A DNA stretch of 48,944 nt from an uncultured Agathobacter sp. (GTDB taxonomy: Bacteria > Bacillota > Clostridia > Lachnospirales > Lachnospiraceae). How positions within the stretch are numbered: the stretch's first letter is position 1; each line of letters opens with the position of its first letter. Positions 34,278-43,565 of the stretch are shown piece by piece. The position numbers and the translations under genes were made by a program. The DNA lies in assembly GCA_910587655.1 (NCBI GenBank), contig CAJUND010000023.1, forward strand, positions 1 to 48,944, written 5' to 3'. Under the pieces are notes generated by a model that was not told the origin of the DNA, ran no database searches, and saw only the letters and a list, made by a program, of their open reading frames with translations.

Positions 34278-36434
34278 CTACTGTTTTTCTCCATAAAGCT
34301 TTGGATCAAATACTGCTGACGTCCCTTTTGTGCCGTGCTTTACCTGGTACAGGGCAAAATCTGCATAGGCGGCAAGCTCTTCCGGGGCCCTCGTATGTTC
34401 CGGATACCATGCCATTCCCATGGAAATCTGTATCCTGCGCATCTGTCCGTCAGGCAGAAGAAACTCTGTTGCCCTGGCATCCTTCCAGATTTTTTCCACG
34501 TATGCCATTACTTCCTCTTTCGTGTCTCCATAGGCAAATGTCACAAATTCATCCCCCGAACGCCTTGCTGAAAATATACGGGTGGAATTATTCTTTTTTA
34601 AACATCCGGCAAGGGCAATGATATAATCATCCCCTGTATTGTGCCCGTATGTATCATTAAAATGTTTGAGGTTATCCAGATCCCATGCAAGAAATACACC
34701 TGCTTCAATTTTTTCCGTCCTGGCAAACAGTTCAATAATGTTTCTCTCAAAGGCACGGCGGTTCATAAGTCCTGTCAGTGCATCATTGTCACGTTCGTAT
34801 TCCACACGCATCTTCTCCTGCACTTCCCTTGTAATATCAACCAGAACACCAAGCAGAACATGATCCTCCTGTTTCTGCGTCAGCCGCATATAGCAGGAGC
34901 CTGAATCACCATTTGTTTCAAAAATATGCTCCTTTTCAAAGGCATCATCGCCAAATTTGGAAATCATTCTCTCCCTGAAATCCGCTGCCGTAATACTGTC
35001 AGGGCTGGTATCATTCCACCCGATCATCGAACAGAACTCCGGACTGACATATATCATATCCTCCGAACGTTTGTATTCAAACACGGAAATCTTTGCATCT
35101 GACATATGTATAATCTGCGAAAGCTTGGAATTTGCCTTTGCCACCCTGTCACTTAAGGAACCTATGGAATCTGCAAGTTCGTCCATCTCTGAAATATGTG
35201 TCTTATGCAGATGTATGGAACGGTTCGGATCACTGGCACGCAGTTCGTCCATCATCCTGCGTATCGGGTCTGACAGCTTCTTTCCCACCAGCAGGACGCT
35301 GACAAAACAGCAGAGCATGGCAAATGCCATCAGCAGAAACTGAATCCACATGGAACGGTTATAAATCGCAAACAGATCCGACTGCTTTTCGATTCCAACC
35401 AGATACCAGCTGCCAGTCTGTACCGGCGAGTTTGCATTGTAAAGCTTAAGGCTTTGTGCACTGGTATAGAATTTATTTCCGCCCTCCACTGTTATGATAT
35501 TTTCCTCGATGGAAAACGGAAGTTCCTCCAGGCCCCTGACATTTTCCCCCTGTCCGGAAAAGACAACGGGTACCATACTGCCGTCCGCCCCTGCCTCTGC
35601 AAACATATAGCTTCTCGTCAGGGAATGCTCCCCCGATTCCATCTGGATATTTTCAGACAGACAGTCGGCGCTTATTCCAATTCCCATAACGCCCACAACC
35701 GTCTGATCACTTAAGATTAACGGAACAGAATACAGTAAAACTTTTTTATTCTGTCCGTTCATACTTTCTCCAATGCTCCAGGCGCCGTATGCAGATATAT
35801 CTGTATCTGCACCGTTTTGCGTTGCCTCATACGGAAGAAAGAAAAAATCATCCTTTGCTTTATCCAGCTCCATATCTGCTTTCCAGCTTGACGCAAGCGG
35901 AATCTTCATTTCTTTGGAAATTGATGCAGACCCCCTTGCATACTGGATACTGCTGTTGCTTCTGTCATAGTGGTTCGGTGCATCGTTTACTACATATACA
36001 GATGCAAATCCCCCGCCGCCTCTTGCTGCAGCAGGACCGTTTAAAATAACAAAACCGTCTGTTGTTCCATTCCACTTTACAATTTCAACAAGCGGAGAAG
36101 CAAGCCTCTCCAGAATCTTCTGGTTCAGCCAGCCATCCGATTCTATCCTGGAGGCGGAAAAATTTTCTTCTTCCAGTACGTCCTCGATTTCCCCGGTCAG
36201 TTTTTCTGTTGTGGTAATAATTTCCGACCACTGGCCTGTCAGCCTGGACTCCAGAAAATCCCGCCGCGTACTTACGGATTCTTCAAACAGGTATACCGAA
36301 TTATTTTTCAGCTCCGTCAGGCTGCAGAGATATTCAATGATAAAAAATACCACCAGAATCCCCGCAACCATGGCGGAAAACGGAACGAATATTTTTTGCA
36401 GAATACTTCTCGTCTTCAAAACAGTCTTCTCCAA
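34278..36434 (-). CDS. Membrane diguanylate cyclase: Cache - HAMP - PAS - GGDEF
   Basis: 718 residues. Membrane segment 1 (FSAMVAGILVVFFIIEYL), a large extracellular Cache-type sensor (~45-345), membrane segment 2 (MWIQFLLMAFAMLCCFVSVL), HAMP, a PAS domain (KISVFEYKRSEDMIYVSPEF), and a GGDEF domain (DALTGLMNRRAFERNIIELF). The active-site loop is SGDEF (626-630), a variant that is usually still active; no RxxD inhibitory site precedes it. Start uncertain: TTG 36434 has no good ribosome site, TTG 36419 has GGAGAAG. It starts 4 bases after the solute-binding lipoprotein gene, so the lipoprotein may feed ligand to this sensor. Confidence 0.9.
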   Translation of the reverse strand: MEKTVLKTRSILQKIFVPFSAMVAGILVVFFIIEYLCSLTELKNNSVYLFEESVSTRRDFLESRLTGQWSEIITTTEKLTGEIEDVLEEENFSASRIESDGWLNQKILERLASPLVEIVKWNGTTDGFVILNGPAAARGGGGFASVYVVNDAPNHYDRSNSSIQYARGSASISKEMKIPLASSWKADMELDKAKDDFFFLPYEATQNGADTDISAYGAWSIGESMNGQNKKVLLYSVPLILSDQTVVGVMGIGISADCLSENIQMESGEHSLTRSYMFAEAGADGSMVPVVFSGQGENVRGLEELPFSIEENIITVEGGNKFYTSAQSLKLYNANSPVQTGSWYLVGIEKQSDLFAIYNRSMWIQFLLMAFAMLCCFVSVLLVGKKLSDPIRRMMDELRASDPNRSIHLHKTHISEMDELADSIGSLSDRVAKANSKLSQIIHMSDAKISVFEYKRSEDMIYVSPEFCSMIGWNDTSPDSITAADFRERMISKFGDDAFEKEHIFETNGDSGSCYMRLTQKQEDHVLLGVLVDITREVQEKMRVEYERDNDALTGLMNRRAFERNIIELFARTEKIEAGVFLAWDLDNLKHFNDTYGHNTGDDYIIALAGCLKKNNSTRIFSARRSGDEFVTFAYGDTKEEVMAYVEKIWKDARATEFLLPDGQMRRIQISMGMAWYPEHTRAPEELAAYADFALYQVKHGTKGTSAVFDPKLYGEKQ

Positions 36435-36438
36435 CCCA

Positions 36439-37809
36439 TTACTTTAAAGCATCTTTCAGCGCCTTTGACCATTCTTCAAATGAATTATCTAAAAATGCCT
36501 GCTTTTCATCGTCAGAAAGAGTTCCATACTGTTCCCTGTAACTTTCCAGATTCACTGAAAGCGCATCCTCAATTGCATAACGCAGATTCCGGCTGTTTTC
36601 AACCACCGGCGCTGCATACATCTCGGAATTATTAATTGTCTCCTGTCCCACGGTAAAATTCTGGCTGACAACATCCGAATCAGAACTCTCTTCTTTGCCG
36701 TCGTTGACATCCACATTTCTCTTTACCGGAAAATATCCGGTTTTCAGACAGTAGGAAACATTCTGCGCAGCATCCGTAAACCATTTTAAAAACTCTACGG
36801 CTGCTTTTTCCCTGGTTTCATCAGATTTTGTCACAGACATGCCGGCTCCCTGCTGCACGGCACACGCCTGCGTATTTTCAAAATTCGGAAGAGGAAGCGC
36901 CAGGCATTCAATTTCGTGTGTCTGTCCGTCCTCACTGGTAACTTCGGACGGAAGATAGGAAACGCTCGCTGTGGAAGCCACGCAGGAAATCAGGTCGCCC
37001 GTTTTCATATCGTCACTGCGGAACTTGCCATAGGCACTGTAATACCCCTTTATGTACGGCTGTGCATAGCAGTCCCAGACCTTTTTTAACACCTCATCAT
37101 CAGCCGTCACGACAGCTTTTCCATCCTGAATGGAAAAAACATCCTTTCCAAGCTGGTGGCTTCCCACAAGCATAAAGTTTGCTGCTGCATCCCTGCCGAA
37201 AAAGGACTTTCCGCCGCTCCATTCGTAATAAGACTCTGCTGTATCTGCAAGTCCTTCCCAGGTTGTCAGGTCGTCAAGCGTACAGCCGGACTCGCTGGCA
37301 AACGGTTCCCAGTCTGTTTTATTCAGGTAAAACAGTTCCGTGGATTTTGCAACCGGCATAACCGGAAGCGCCGTCCCTTCACCGCCTGCATATTCCAGAA
37401 ACCCCGGAACATAATCGGATAGTTCATCCTCGGAAAGATAGTCTTTCAGATTTACCAGTACACCCATATCGTATACCGGTACCGCCGTATCCATGTATGC
37501 CGTAAAAATATCCGGCATCTCCTCTGAGCCTTCTTTTTTCTCTGCTGCAGCGGTCACAAGCTCTGCCACCTCGTTGACGTCACCCCTGGACTCCGCCTTA
37601 ACGGTAATGCCTTTTTCCTGTCCCGCAGTCTCATTAAACTCCGAAACCGCTTCCTCAAATGCCTGTGCCTGCTGGCCGCTGTAATAGTGCCAGATGGAAA
37701 TGGTAACATTTTCGTTCTTTCCTGTTCCCTGCTTTCCGCAGCCGCCGGTGCATATGACTGCTGCAAGTAATAAACAGATGACTCTTCTGCCTGTTTGTTT
37801 CAGTTTCAT
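36439..37809 (-). CDS. Sugar-type ABC solute-binding lipoprotein, no permease nearby
   Basis: About 456 residues from ATG 37809 (AAAGGAG upstream). Lipoprotein signal RRVICLLLAAVICTGGCGKQ with the lipid-carrying Cys in GGC. The mature part is an extracellular family 1 binding protein: VTISIWHYYSGQQAQAFEEA, VYDMGVLVNLKDYLSEDELS, and AAVEFLKWFTDAAQNVSYC near the C-terminus. No ABC permease or ATPase genes lie on either side; instead the Cache-GGDEF cyclase follows by 4 bases. It more likely works as the ligand-presenting partner of that sensor than in transport. Confidence 0.88.
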   Translation of the reverse strand: MKLKQTGRRVICLLLAAVICTGGCGKQGTGKNENVTISIWHYYSGQQAQAFEEAVSEFNETAGQEKGITVKAESRGDVNEVAELVTAAAEKKEGSEEMPDIFTAYMDTAVPVYDMGVLVNLKDYLSEDELSDYVPGFLEYAGGEGTALPVMPVAKSTELFYLNKTDWEPFASESGCTLDDLTTWEGLADTAESYYEWSGGKSFFGRDAAANFMLVGSHQLGKDVFSIQDGKAVVTADDEVLKKVWDCYAQPYIKGYYSAYGKFRSDDMKTGDLISCVASTASVSYLPSEVTSEDGQTHEIECLALPLPNFENTQACAVQQGAGMSVTKSDETREKAAVEFLKWFTDAAQNVSYCLKTGYFPVKRNVDVNDGKEESSDSDVVSQNFTVGQETINNSEMYAAPVVENSRNLRYAIEDALSVNLESYREQYGTLSDDEKQAFLDNSFEEWSKALKDALK

Positions 37810-37822
37810 TTCGATTTCTCCT

Positions 37823-38614
37823 TTATTTGATATCTGCACAACTGCCCAGTTTTCGCTTTTGCTGTTTTCCGGCAAACCGGATATATAAAGACTGCGGAAT
37901 AAATCTTCCCATTGTCGTTGCTGCCTGGATGGTAAATGTAGGAATGATCAGCGTTTTTTTATGTTTCATCTGTTTCAGCGCATATTCCACACACTGCTCC
38001 GGCGTAATACCGTCAAGCCTGAATTTCACGTTTGCAACGTCATTAAATTCAGTATCCACCGGTCCCGGACAGAGCGCCCCCACATAAACGCTGCTGCCGC
38101 TTTCCTTTAATTCCTGTGCGACTGCCCGCGTCAGGCTTGCCACATAATTTTTTGTTGCATAATAGGTCGCCATATACGGACCTGCCGGAATCAGTCCCGC
38201 GGACGAAGCCACATTTAAAAGGTATCCGCCGTTCTGCTGCTCCATTTTGCGCAGAATCAGCTTCATAAGCAGATGCACTGCCCGGATATTGACATCAATC
38301 ATTTTTAATTCTTTATCCACATCTGTTTCCAGAAATTTTCCGCAGTCCCCAAATCCGGCATTATTAATAAAAACACCGATTGTTTTATCTGAAAGTTCTT
38401 CCGCAAACCGGTAACATTCCTCTGTAACGGAAAGGTCAGCTGTGATAATCTCACATTTTGTTCCGTTTTCCTCCAGTTCGTCTGCCAGCTGTTTCAGACG
38501 GTCCTTTCTTCTTGCTGTCAGAATCAGGGAATATCCCTCCCCTGCCAGACGCTTTGCAAAGACTTCCCCGATTCCGGAGCTGGCTCCTGTAACAACTGCG
38601 TAAGAATTTTTCAT
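37823..38614 (-). CDS. Short-chain dehydrogenase/reductase
   Basis: 263 residues, classical SDR. Cofactor motif VVTGASSGIGEVFAKRL with TARRKDR (Arg after strand 2 suggests NADP), NNAGFGDCG, catalytic Ser in NVASSAGLIPAGP, and Tyr/Lys in YMATYYATKNYVAS. Similar to DltE/YciK-like oxidoreductases of unknown substrate. Ends 13 bases before the binding lipoprotein gene. Confidence 0.9.
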   Translation of the reverse strand: MKNSYAVVTGASSGIGEVFAKRLAGEGYSLILTARRKDRLKQLADELEENGTKCEIITADLSVTEECYRFAEELSDKTIGVFINNAGFGDCGKFLETDVDKELKMIDVNIRAVHLLMKLILRKMEQQNGGYLLNVASSAGLIPAGPYMATYYATKNYVASLTRAVAQELKESGSSVYVGALCPGPVDTEFNDVANVKFRLDGITPEQCVEYALKQMKHKKTLIIPTFTIQAATTMGRFIPQSLYIRFAGKQQKRKLGSCADIK

Positions 38615-38641
38615 TCTGTCTTCCTTTCTTTTTATATGTGC

Positions 38642-39088
38642 TTACAGCACCAGATTGCGCGGTGTGATATCGAGCTTTACCGACTCCGGATTTGTTTTAT
38701 ACTGCTCCAGAATCGCCAGCCAGAGCATATGGACATGGTATGTCAGCATCGGGTCTGCATCAACCGCGTATGGTGCAAGTATATCCACATCAAAAAACCG
38801 TAATCCCTCCGGCGGCTCAAAGATAAGATTGCAGGTTTTTACTTTTTCCCCGCAGGTAAACATCTGCTCATAGGAAGTCAGCAGAAATTCTTTTGACTTA
38901 TACTCGCAGTGGTATTCCACAAAGCATTCGTCAACCACCCACTTTTCCCCGTCCTCTTCTTCCACAGGTTTTGTATCTGCATCGTTGTATTCCGTGGTCT
39001 GGTAGGTAATATCCCAGTTAATCTTTCCATTTTTTGTTTCTTTTACCAGTTCTGTTATTTCATGCATTAACTGCTCTTCTTTTTTCAT
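38642..39088 (-). CDS. Unknown conserved-looking protein
   Basis: 148 residues, acidic, no signal peptide or membrane segment. Begins MKKEEQLMHEITELVKETKN; the core alternates strands (WVVDECFVEYHCEYKSKEFL) and ends with PESVKLDITPRNLVL. Three cysteines, not in a metal-binding pattern. It lies 11 bases after metF and 27 before the SDR gene, within a tight leftward series, so it is surely translated. I do not recognise its family. Confidence 0.7.
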   Translation of the reverse strand: MKKEEQLMHEITELVKETKNGKINWDITYQTTEYNDADTKPVEEEDGEKWVVDECFVEYHCEYKSKEFLLTSYEQMFTCGEKVKTCNLIFEPPEGLRFFDVDILAPYAVDADPMLTYHVHMLWLAILEQYKTNPESVKLDITPRNLVL

Positions 39089-39099
39089 TACAGCATCCC

Positions 39100-39966
39100 T
39101 TATCTCACATAAATCTCTGAAAGATTGTCCATAATTTTACCTGCAACATCCGGGTGGTTCATGGAATAGATATGTATATGGTTCACCCCGTTTGCAACCA
39201 GGTCAATAATCTGTTCCGTGGCATAGGCAATTCCCGCCTGCTTCATTGCCGCAGGATGTTCCCCGAAACGGTCCACGATACTGATAAATTTTTTAGGCAC
39301 CAGATTGCCGGTAAGCGAAATGGAACGCTTGACCTGTGCCGCCGTTGTAAGCGGCATAATCCCTGCCGTTACCGGCACTTCAATCCCTTTTGCAAGCGCC
39401 TTGTATAAAAATCTGTAATAAATGTTATTGTCAAAAAAGAGCTGGGTGGTCAGAAAGTCGCAGCCTGCCTCCACCTTTTCTTTCAGGTAATCCAGATCCT
39501 CATCCATGGTTTTCGCTTCCGGGTGTCCCTCCGGATAACACGCACCGCCAATACAGAAATCACCTTCCTCTTTGATTTCCCGAATCAGCTCGATGGCATG
39601 CTTATACTGGTCCGGCAGCGGAAAATCTGCATGTTCAGGGATGTCCCCGCGCAGCGCAAGAATGTTTTCGATGCTGCGCTCTTTCAGCTCTGCAATGACG
39701 GAATGTACTTTTTCCTTTGTAGAGGAAACGCAGGTCAGGTGAGCAATGGCAGGAATGCCGCAGGCGTTTATGGTATCGGCAATCTCTACCGTGTAATCAC
39801 TGGTTCCTCCGGTCGCCCCGTAGGTGCAGCTTAAATAGGCAGGTTTTAATTTTGCCATTTCCGCCACGACTGCCTTATAGTTTTCCAGCTGTGTTCCCAT
39901 TTTCGGGGGGAAAATCTCGCAGGAAATTGTTACGTTGTCTTTATTTAATATTTCTGATACTTTCAT
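39100..39966 (-). CDS. metF: 5,10-methylenetetrahydrofolate reductase
   Basis: Flavoprotein that makes 5-methyl-tetrahydrofolate, the methyl donor for methionine synthase. 288 residues. Motifs: VTISCEIFPPKMG (catalytic Glu), AYLSCTYGATGGT, ILALRGDIPEHADFPLPD, GGACYPEGHPEAKTMDEDLD, CDFLTTQLFFDNNIYYRFLY and AGIMPLTTAAQVKRSI. Short bacterial form without regulatory domain. A corrinoid-protein activator is encoded 2 kb upstream in the same series, which fits cobalamin-dependent methyl transfer. Confidence 0.95.
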   Translation of the reverse strand: MKVSEILNKDNVTISCEIFPPKMGTQLENYKAVVAEMAKLKPAYLSCTYGATGGTSDYTVEIADTINACGIPAIAHLTCVSSTKEKVHSVIAELKERSIENILALRGDIPEHADFPLPDQYKHAIELIREIKEEGDFCIGGACYPEGHPEAKTMDEDLDYLKEKVEAGCDFLTTQLFFDNNIYYRFLYKALAKGIEVPVTAGIMPLTTAAQVKRSISLTGNLVPKKFISIVDRFGEHPAAMKQAGIAYATEQIIDLVANGVNHIHIYSMNHPDVAGKIMDNLSEIYVR

Positions 39967-39996
39967 TTTTTGTAAGTTCCTTTTCTATGCATACGT

Positions 39997-40500
39997 CTAA
40001 AACTTCCGCAACTCATCCGTACCGTCATCCACTGTATTTTCTATCCGCTTAATCTGTACGAAATAGGAATAATCATTATTCACTTTAACCTCGCAGCGGT
40101 CGCCCTCTTTATGTCCAAAGATGGCAGCGCCAAGCGGTGATTCCCTGCTGATCAGGTTTTTCATGGAATTACTGCGGACAGTCGTGACAAGCCTGTACGT
40201 TTCTGTCAGGTCATCCTCTTCAAAATATATGGTAACGGTATTGTTCATTCCCACCTCATCCTCCGGGGAATCCTCTGATACCACAATCGCTGTCTTTATC
40301 ATCTTTTCCAGATAGCGGATACGGCTCTCGTTTTCGTTTTTAAACTTTTTTGCCGCCTTGTATTCAAAATTTTCACTCAGGTCGCCCTGTGCCCTGGCTT
40401 CTTTCACATCCTCCAGCGCTTCCTTACGGACCACCAGTTTGCGGTGCTCTATCTCCGCTTCCATTTTTTCTATGTCTTTTTTTGTCAGTTCATCGTACAT
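39997..40500 (-). CDS. greA: Transcription elongation factor GreA family
   Basis: Rescues backtracked RNA polymerase by stimulating transcript cleavage. 167 residues: N-terminal coiled coil (KDIEKMEAEIEHRKLVVRKE; ARAQGDLSENFEYKAAK with the acidic tip D/E pair) and a C-terminal FKBP-like domain (YRLVTTVRSNSMKNLISRES; SPLGAAIFGHKEGD). GGAGG precedes the ATG. A genome may carry several GreA paralogues, so this need not be the main one. Confidence 0.9.
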   Translation of the reverse strand: MYDELTKKDIEKMEAEIEHRKLVVRKEALEDVKEARAQGDLSENFEYKAAKKFKNENESRIRYLEKMIKTAIVVSEDSPEDEVGMNNTVTIYFEEDDLTETYRLVTTVRSNSMKNLISRESPLGAAIFGHKEGDRCEVKVNNDYSYFVQIKRIENTVDDGTDELRKF

Positions 40501-40533
40501 TTGAAACCTCCAACCTAATATTTTACCATTTTC

Positions 40534-41154
40534 TCATGAAAACGCAATGGAAAATTCTTCCATATTTTGCTTTTCCCATGTACAGACTGAAAGATGATAT
40601 CCATCCGCAAAGTCTTTTTCCTGGTAAAATGCGGCGTTTACTGTATCAATTCCGGCAAAATCACACGCAAGTCCCTTTCCGGTCAGTTTGGCAAAACTTT
40701 CCTTTCTTGTCCAGATTTTTAAAAGCTCCGGTTCTGATTCGGTTCTGCTCCAGAGCACCCATTCTTCCGGAGTCATAATCCGTTCTGCCACCTTTCTGTT
40801 TCTTTCTTTTTTTCCCTCAAAACGGATGTATTCCTCAATATCCACCCCGACCTCACAGTCAGAAAGCGCACATACGGCATAAGTTCCCGCATGGCTGATA
40901 TTAAAGAAAAACCGCCCGCCATCAAGCACCGGCTTTCCGCCCTTTAACTCACGGATACAGATATCAGGTCCGATGCCTTCCCTGCTTAAGGCTTCCCGCA
41001 ACAGGAGACCTGCGGCAAGCCCCCGCATACGGTCATCTGCCATGCGGTATTGTTTTATTTTTTCCTGCCTCCCAGTATCCAGAAGCCTGAAATTTTTTTC
41101 ATAGCATTCCCTGTCCCCAAGCGGCGCAGTGTTTCCGGTATACAATTTAAGCAT
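40534..41154 (-). CDS. 4'-phosphopantetheinyl transferase, Sfp type
   Basis: Transfers phosphopantetheine from CoA to carrier proteins. 206 residues, Sfp/Gsp-like. Motifs: FFFNISHAGTYAVCAL, VGVDIEEYIRFEGKK (metal Asp/Glu) and LLKIWTRKESFAKLTGKGL. Substrate carrier unknown: no polyketide or peptide synthetase is in the window. Its start overlaps uppP by 8 bases. Confidence 0.92.
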   Translation of the reverse strand: MLKLYTGNTAPLGDRECYEKNFRLLDTGRQEKIKQYRMADDRMRGLAAGLLLREALSREGIGPDICIRELKGGKPVLDGGRFFFNISHAGTYAVCALSDCEVGVDIEEYIRFEGKKERNRKVAERIMTPEEWVLWSRTESEPELLKIWTRKESFAKLTGKGLACDFAGIDTVNAAFYQEKDFADGYHLSVCTWEKQNMEEFSIAFS

Positions 41155-42013
41155 TTACAAGTCCTGCAATCCCGCACGCCAGAACCACTGCCCCAAGCAC
41201 AATACGGTAATATCCAAATACTTTAAAGTCATGTTTTTTAATATAGCCAAGTAAAAAACGAATCACAAACAGGGAAACCACAAAGGCAATTACCATCCCT
41301 GTTAAAAGAATGACAATTTCATCCACAGAAAAATCAAATCCAAACTTAACTATTTTCAGAAGGCTGGCGCCAAACATAACCGGTATCGCCAGAAAAAACG
41401 TATATTCCGCTGCCACGGTCCGCGCCACCCCGATTAAAAGTGCCCCGACAATGGTTGCCCCGGAGCGGGAGGTTCCCGGAAATACTGCTGCAATTACCTG
41501 GAACAGGCCGATTAAAACTGCAGTATCATACCCGATTTCTGTCAGACTGTTGATTTTTGCGGATTTTCCCCTGTGGTAATTTTCAACCAGTATAAATGCA
41601 ATTCCAAACAGAATCAGCATAACTGCTACGGTCTGGTAATTGTAAAAATATTTTTCAAATACTTCGTCAAATAAAATCCCTATTATGGCTGCCGGCACAC
41701 AGGATACCAGAATATGAAACCATAGTTTAAAAATATCTGCTTTAATCCATGCCCCGGCCCCGCTTTTTGCGAGAGGCTCTTTATTATTCTTTTTTCCAAA
41801 CGGCCAGATCTGGCTCCAGAACAGCACCACAACGGCAAGTATCGCCCCAAGCTGTATCACCACTTCAAACATTCTGTAAAAATCTTCCTCTACATTTAAG
41901 TGGATCATTTCATTTAACAGTATCATATGTCCGGTACTGCTGACAGGCAGCCATTCTGTAACTCCCTCTATGATTCCAAAGAGAACCGCCTTTAAAACTT
42001 CTATTAATTCCAT
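41147..42013 (-). CDS. uppP: Undecaprenyl-diphosphatase
   Basis: Recycles the lipid carrier for peptidoglycan synthesis; confers bacitracin tolerance. About 288 residues from ATG 42013, with AAAGGAG upstream. Membrane protein of about eight segments. Family motifs: GIIEGVTEWLPVSSTGHMIL near the N-terminus and VFPGTSRSGATIVGALLIG (catalytic Ser/Arg region). Coupled to the PPTase gene by overlap. Confidence 0.95.
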   Translation of the reverse strand: MELIEVLKAVLFGIIEGVTEWLPVSSTGHMILLNEMIHLNVEEDFYRMFEVVIQLGAILAVVVLFWSQIWPFGKKNNKEPLAKSGAGAWIKADIFKLWFHILVSCVPAAIIGILFDEVFEKYFYNYQTVAVMLILFGIAFILVENYHRGKSAKINSLTEIGYDTAVLIGLFQVIAAVFPGTSRSGATIVGALLIGVARTVAAEYTFFLAIPVMFGASLLKIVKFGFDFSVDEIVILLTGMVIAFVVSLFVIRFLLGYIKKHDFKVFGYYRIVLGAVVLACGIAGLVNA

Positions 42014-42056
42014 ATGTAAACTCTCCTTTATCAATTTAATTTCCGCTGTGGGGCAC

Positions 42057-43547
42057 TTACCAGCGCTCCAGCTGCAGAAAATCCATGTATGCATCAGAAA
42101 AATCCGGATGCAGCGCCAGCTCCACATATTTCATCTGCAGTGCATACTGCGCCGCAGCCTCCCTTGCCTTCTGGGATATGGCAGCTGATACTGCGCCATG
42201 CCCTGCCGCATTTCCAACGGCACTGGAAACATCACAGAGCTTTTGCGGAACCAGACCAATGTCCGCTGCGCTCTGCGGATTTAAATAAGTGCCGAAGCCG
42301 CCGGCAAGCAGCACTCTTTTTATCTGTGAAACGGTAATCCCGCGCTCCTTCATTAATATATGAATTCCTGCTGCAACCGCTGCCTTTGCAAGCTGCAGCT
42401 TCCGGATATCCTCCTGGGTCACACAGACACTGCCTAACCGGATACATGCCTGCCCCAGGTATTCCCCCATGTATTTCCGGTAAGCAACGGAAACCCTGCC
42501 TGCATCTGCAATCATTCCCGACCTGTCCACAATTCCCATATCCAGAAAAACGGAAAGCGCGTCCAAAAGGCCCGAACCGCAGATTCCTGCCGCTTTCACA
42601 TTCCCAATCACTTCTGTCCGCAGACGTCGGCTCTCAAGGTACACACGGGAAATGGCGCCTTTTTCTGCCGGCATCCCCATGGTAATCTCCGCCCCTTCAA
42701 ACGCCGGACCCGCAGCTGTGGCGCAGCAGTGGAAACTGCCGGTGTGTCCCAGAACTATTTCCCCGTTTGTTCCAATATCCAGAAGAAGTGTTTCCCCGCT
42801 TTCGCACTCCGGCATGACACAAACCAAATCTGCAGTAATATCCCCGCCGACATACCCCGACACCGCAGGCATGATATACACCTGCTCACAAAGGGGAAGT
42901 CCCAGCTCCATCCCTTTATATTCTTTCCCGAAATACTCTGCGGGAATAAACGGCGCTTCCCCGACGGATTCCGGTGAAATTCCAGCAAAAAGCAGACACA
43001 TCACCGTATTTCCCGATACGGCAAGTCTTTTTATCTGCCCGCCTGTATCCGCCTTCTTCATAAGCCCTGTAAGCATCCGGGTAATCTGCGCTGTCATCTG
43101 TTCATGCATCAGGGAAAGCGGCGCCCGGATTCTGGATACAATATCCGCACCGCTTTCCCGCTGGCTGTTATATTCACTGGCTGTTGCAAGCTTCCTGCCA
43201 TCCTGGTCCAGAAGATGGCAGACAACAGTTGTCGTGCCGATATCACATGCGGCAAAATATCCCGGCTGTTCGTCCGGTGAAAAAACATGGCCTTCACCTG
43301 ACTCTGCGATAACGGCATCTTCCTCTTTTGGAATCAGCACTTCCATTCCGTCTGATACTTTTGCGGTACAGGCTGTTTTTAACACGCCGTCTGCTTTTAC
43401 CACACATTTGCCGCACCTGCCCCTCCCTCCGCAGGGCGCCGGAACCGATGTGATTCCGTTTTCCTGCAGGACAGAAAGTATGGTTTTATCCTCCCTGCAC
43501 GCAAGAGAGTATTTTTTTTCGCCGCATATTACCTGAATTTTTACCAT
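42057..43547 (-). CDS. [2Fe-2S] ASKHA-domain activator of corrinoid proteins (RACE/DUF4445 type)
   Basis: 496 residues. N-terminal ferredoxin domain with CGGRGRCGKC (C-x5-C-x2-C) and a fourth Cys in KTACTAKV; C-terminal ASKHA/actin-like ATPase with CDIGTTTVVCHLLD, LLLDIGTNGEIVLG, GICGSGLLDAL and VLLAGGFGTYLNP. Such proteins reduce inactive Co(II) corrinoids with ATP. metF lies in the same series, so the target may be a methionine synthase or corrinoid methyltransferase encoded elsewhere. It is slightly shorter than the ~600-residue acetogen proteins. Confidence 0.9.
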   Translation of the reverse strand: MVKIQVICGEKKYSLACREDKTILSVLQENGITSVPAPCGGRGRCGKCVVKADGVLKTACTAKVSDGMEVLIPKEEDAVIAESGEGHVFSPDEQPGYFAACDIGTTTVVCHLLDQDGRKLATASEYNSQRESGADIVSRIRAPLSLMHEQMTAQITRMLTGLMKKADTGGQIKRLAVSGNTVMCLLFAGISPESVGEAPFIPAEYFGKEYKGMELGLPLCEQVYIMPAVSGYVGGDITADLVCVMPECESGETLLLDIGTNGEIVLGHTGSFHCCATAAGPAFEGAEITMGMPAEKGAISRVYLESRRLRTEVIGNVKAAGICGSGLLDALSVFLDMGIVDRSGMIADAGRVSVAYRKYMGEYLGQACIRLGSVCVTQEDIRKLQLAKAAVAAGIHILMKERGITVSQIKRVLLAGGFGTYLNPQSAADIGLVPQKLCDVSSAVGNAAGHGAVSAAISQKAREAAAQYALQMKYVELALHPDFSDAYMDFLQLERW

Positions 43548-43565
43548 GTATTCCCTGACGCTCTC

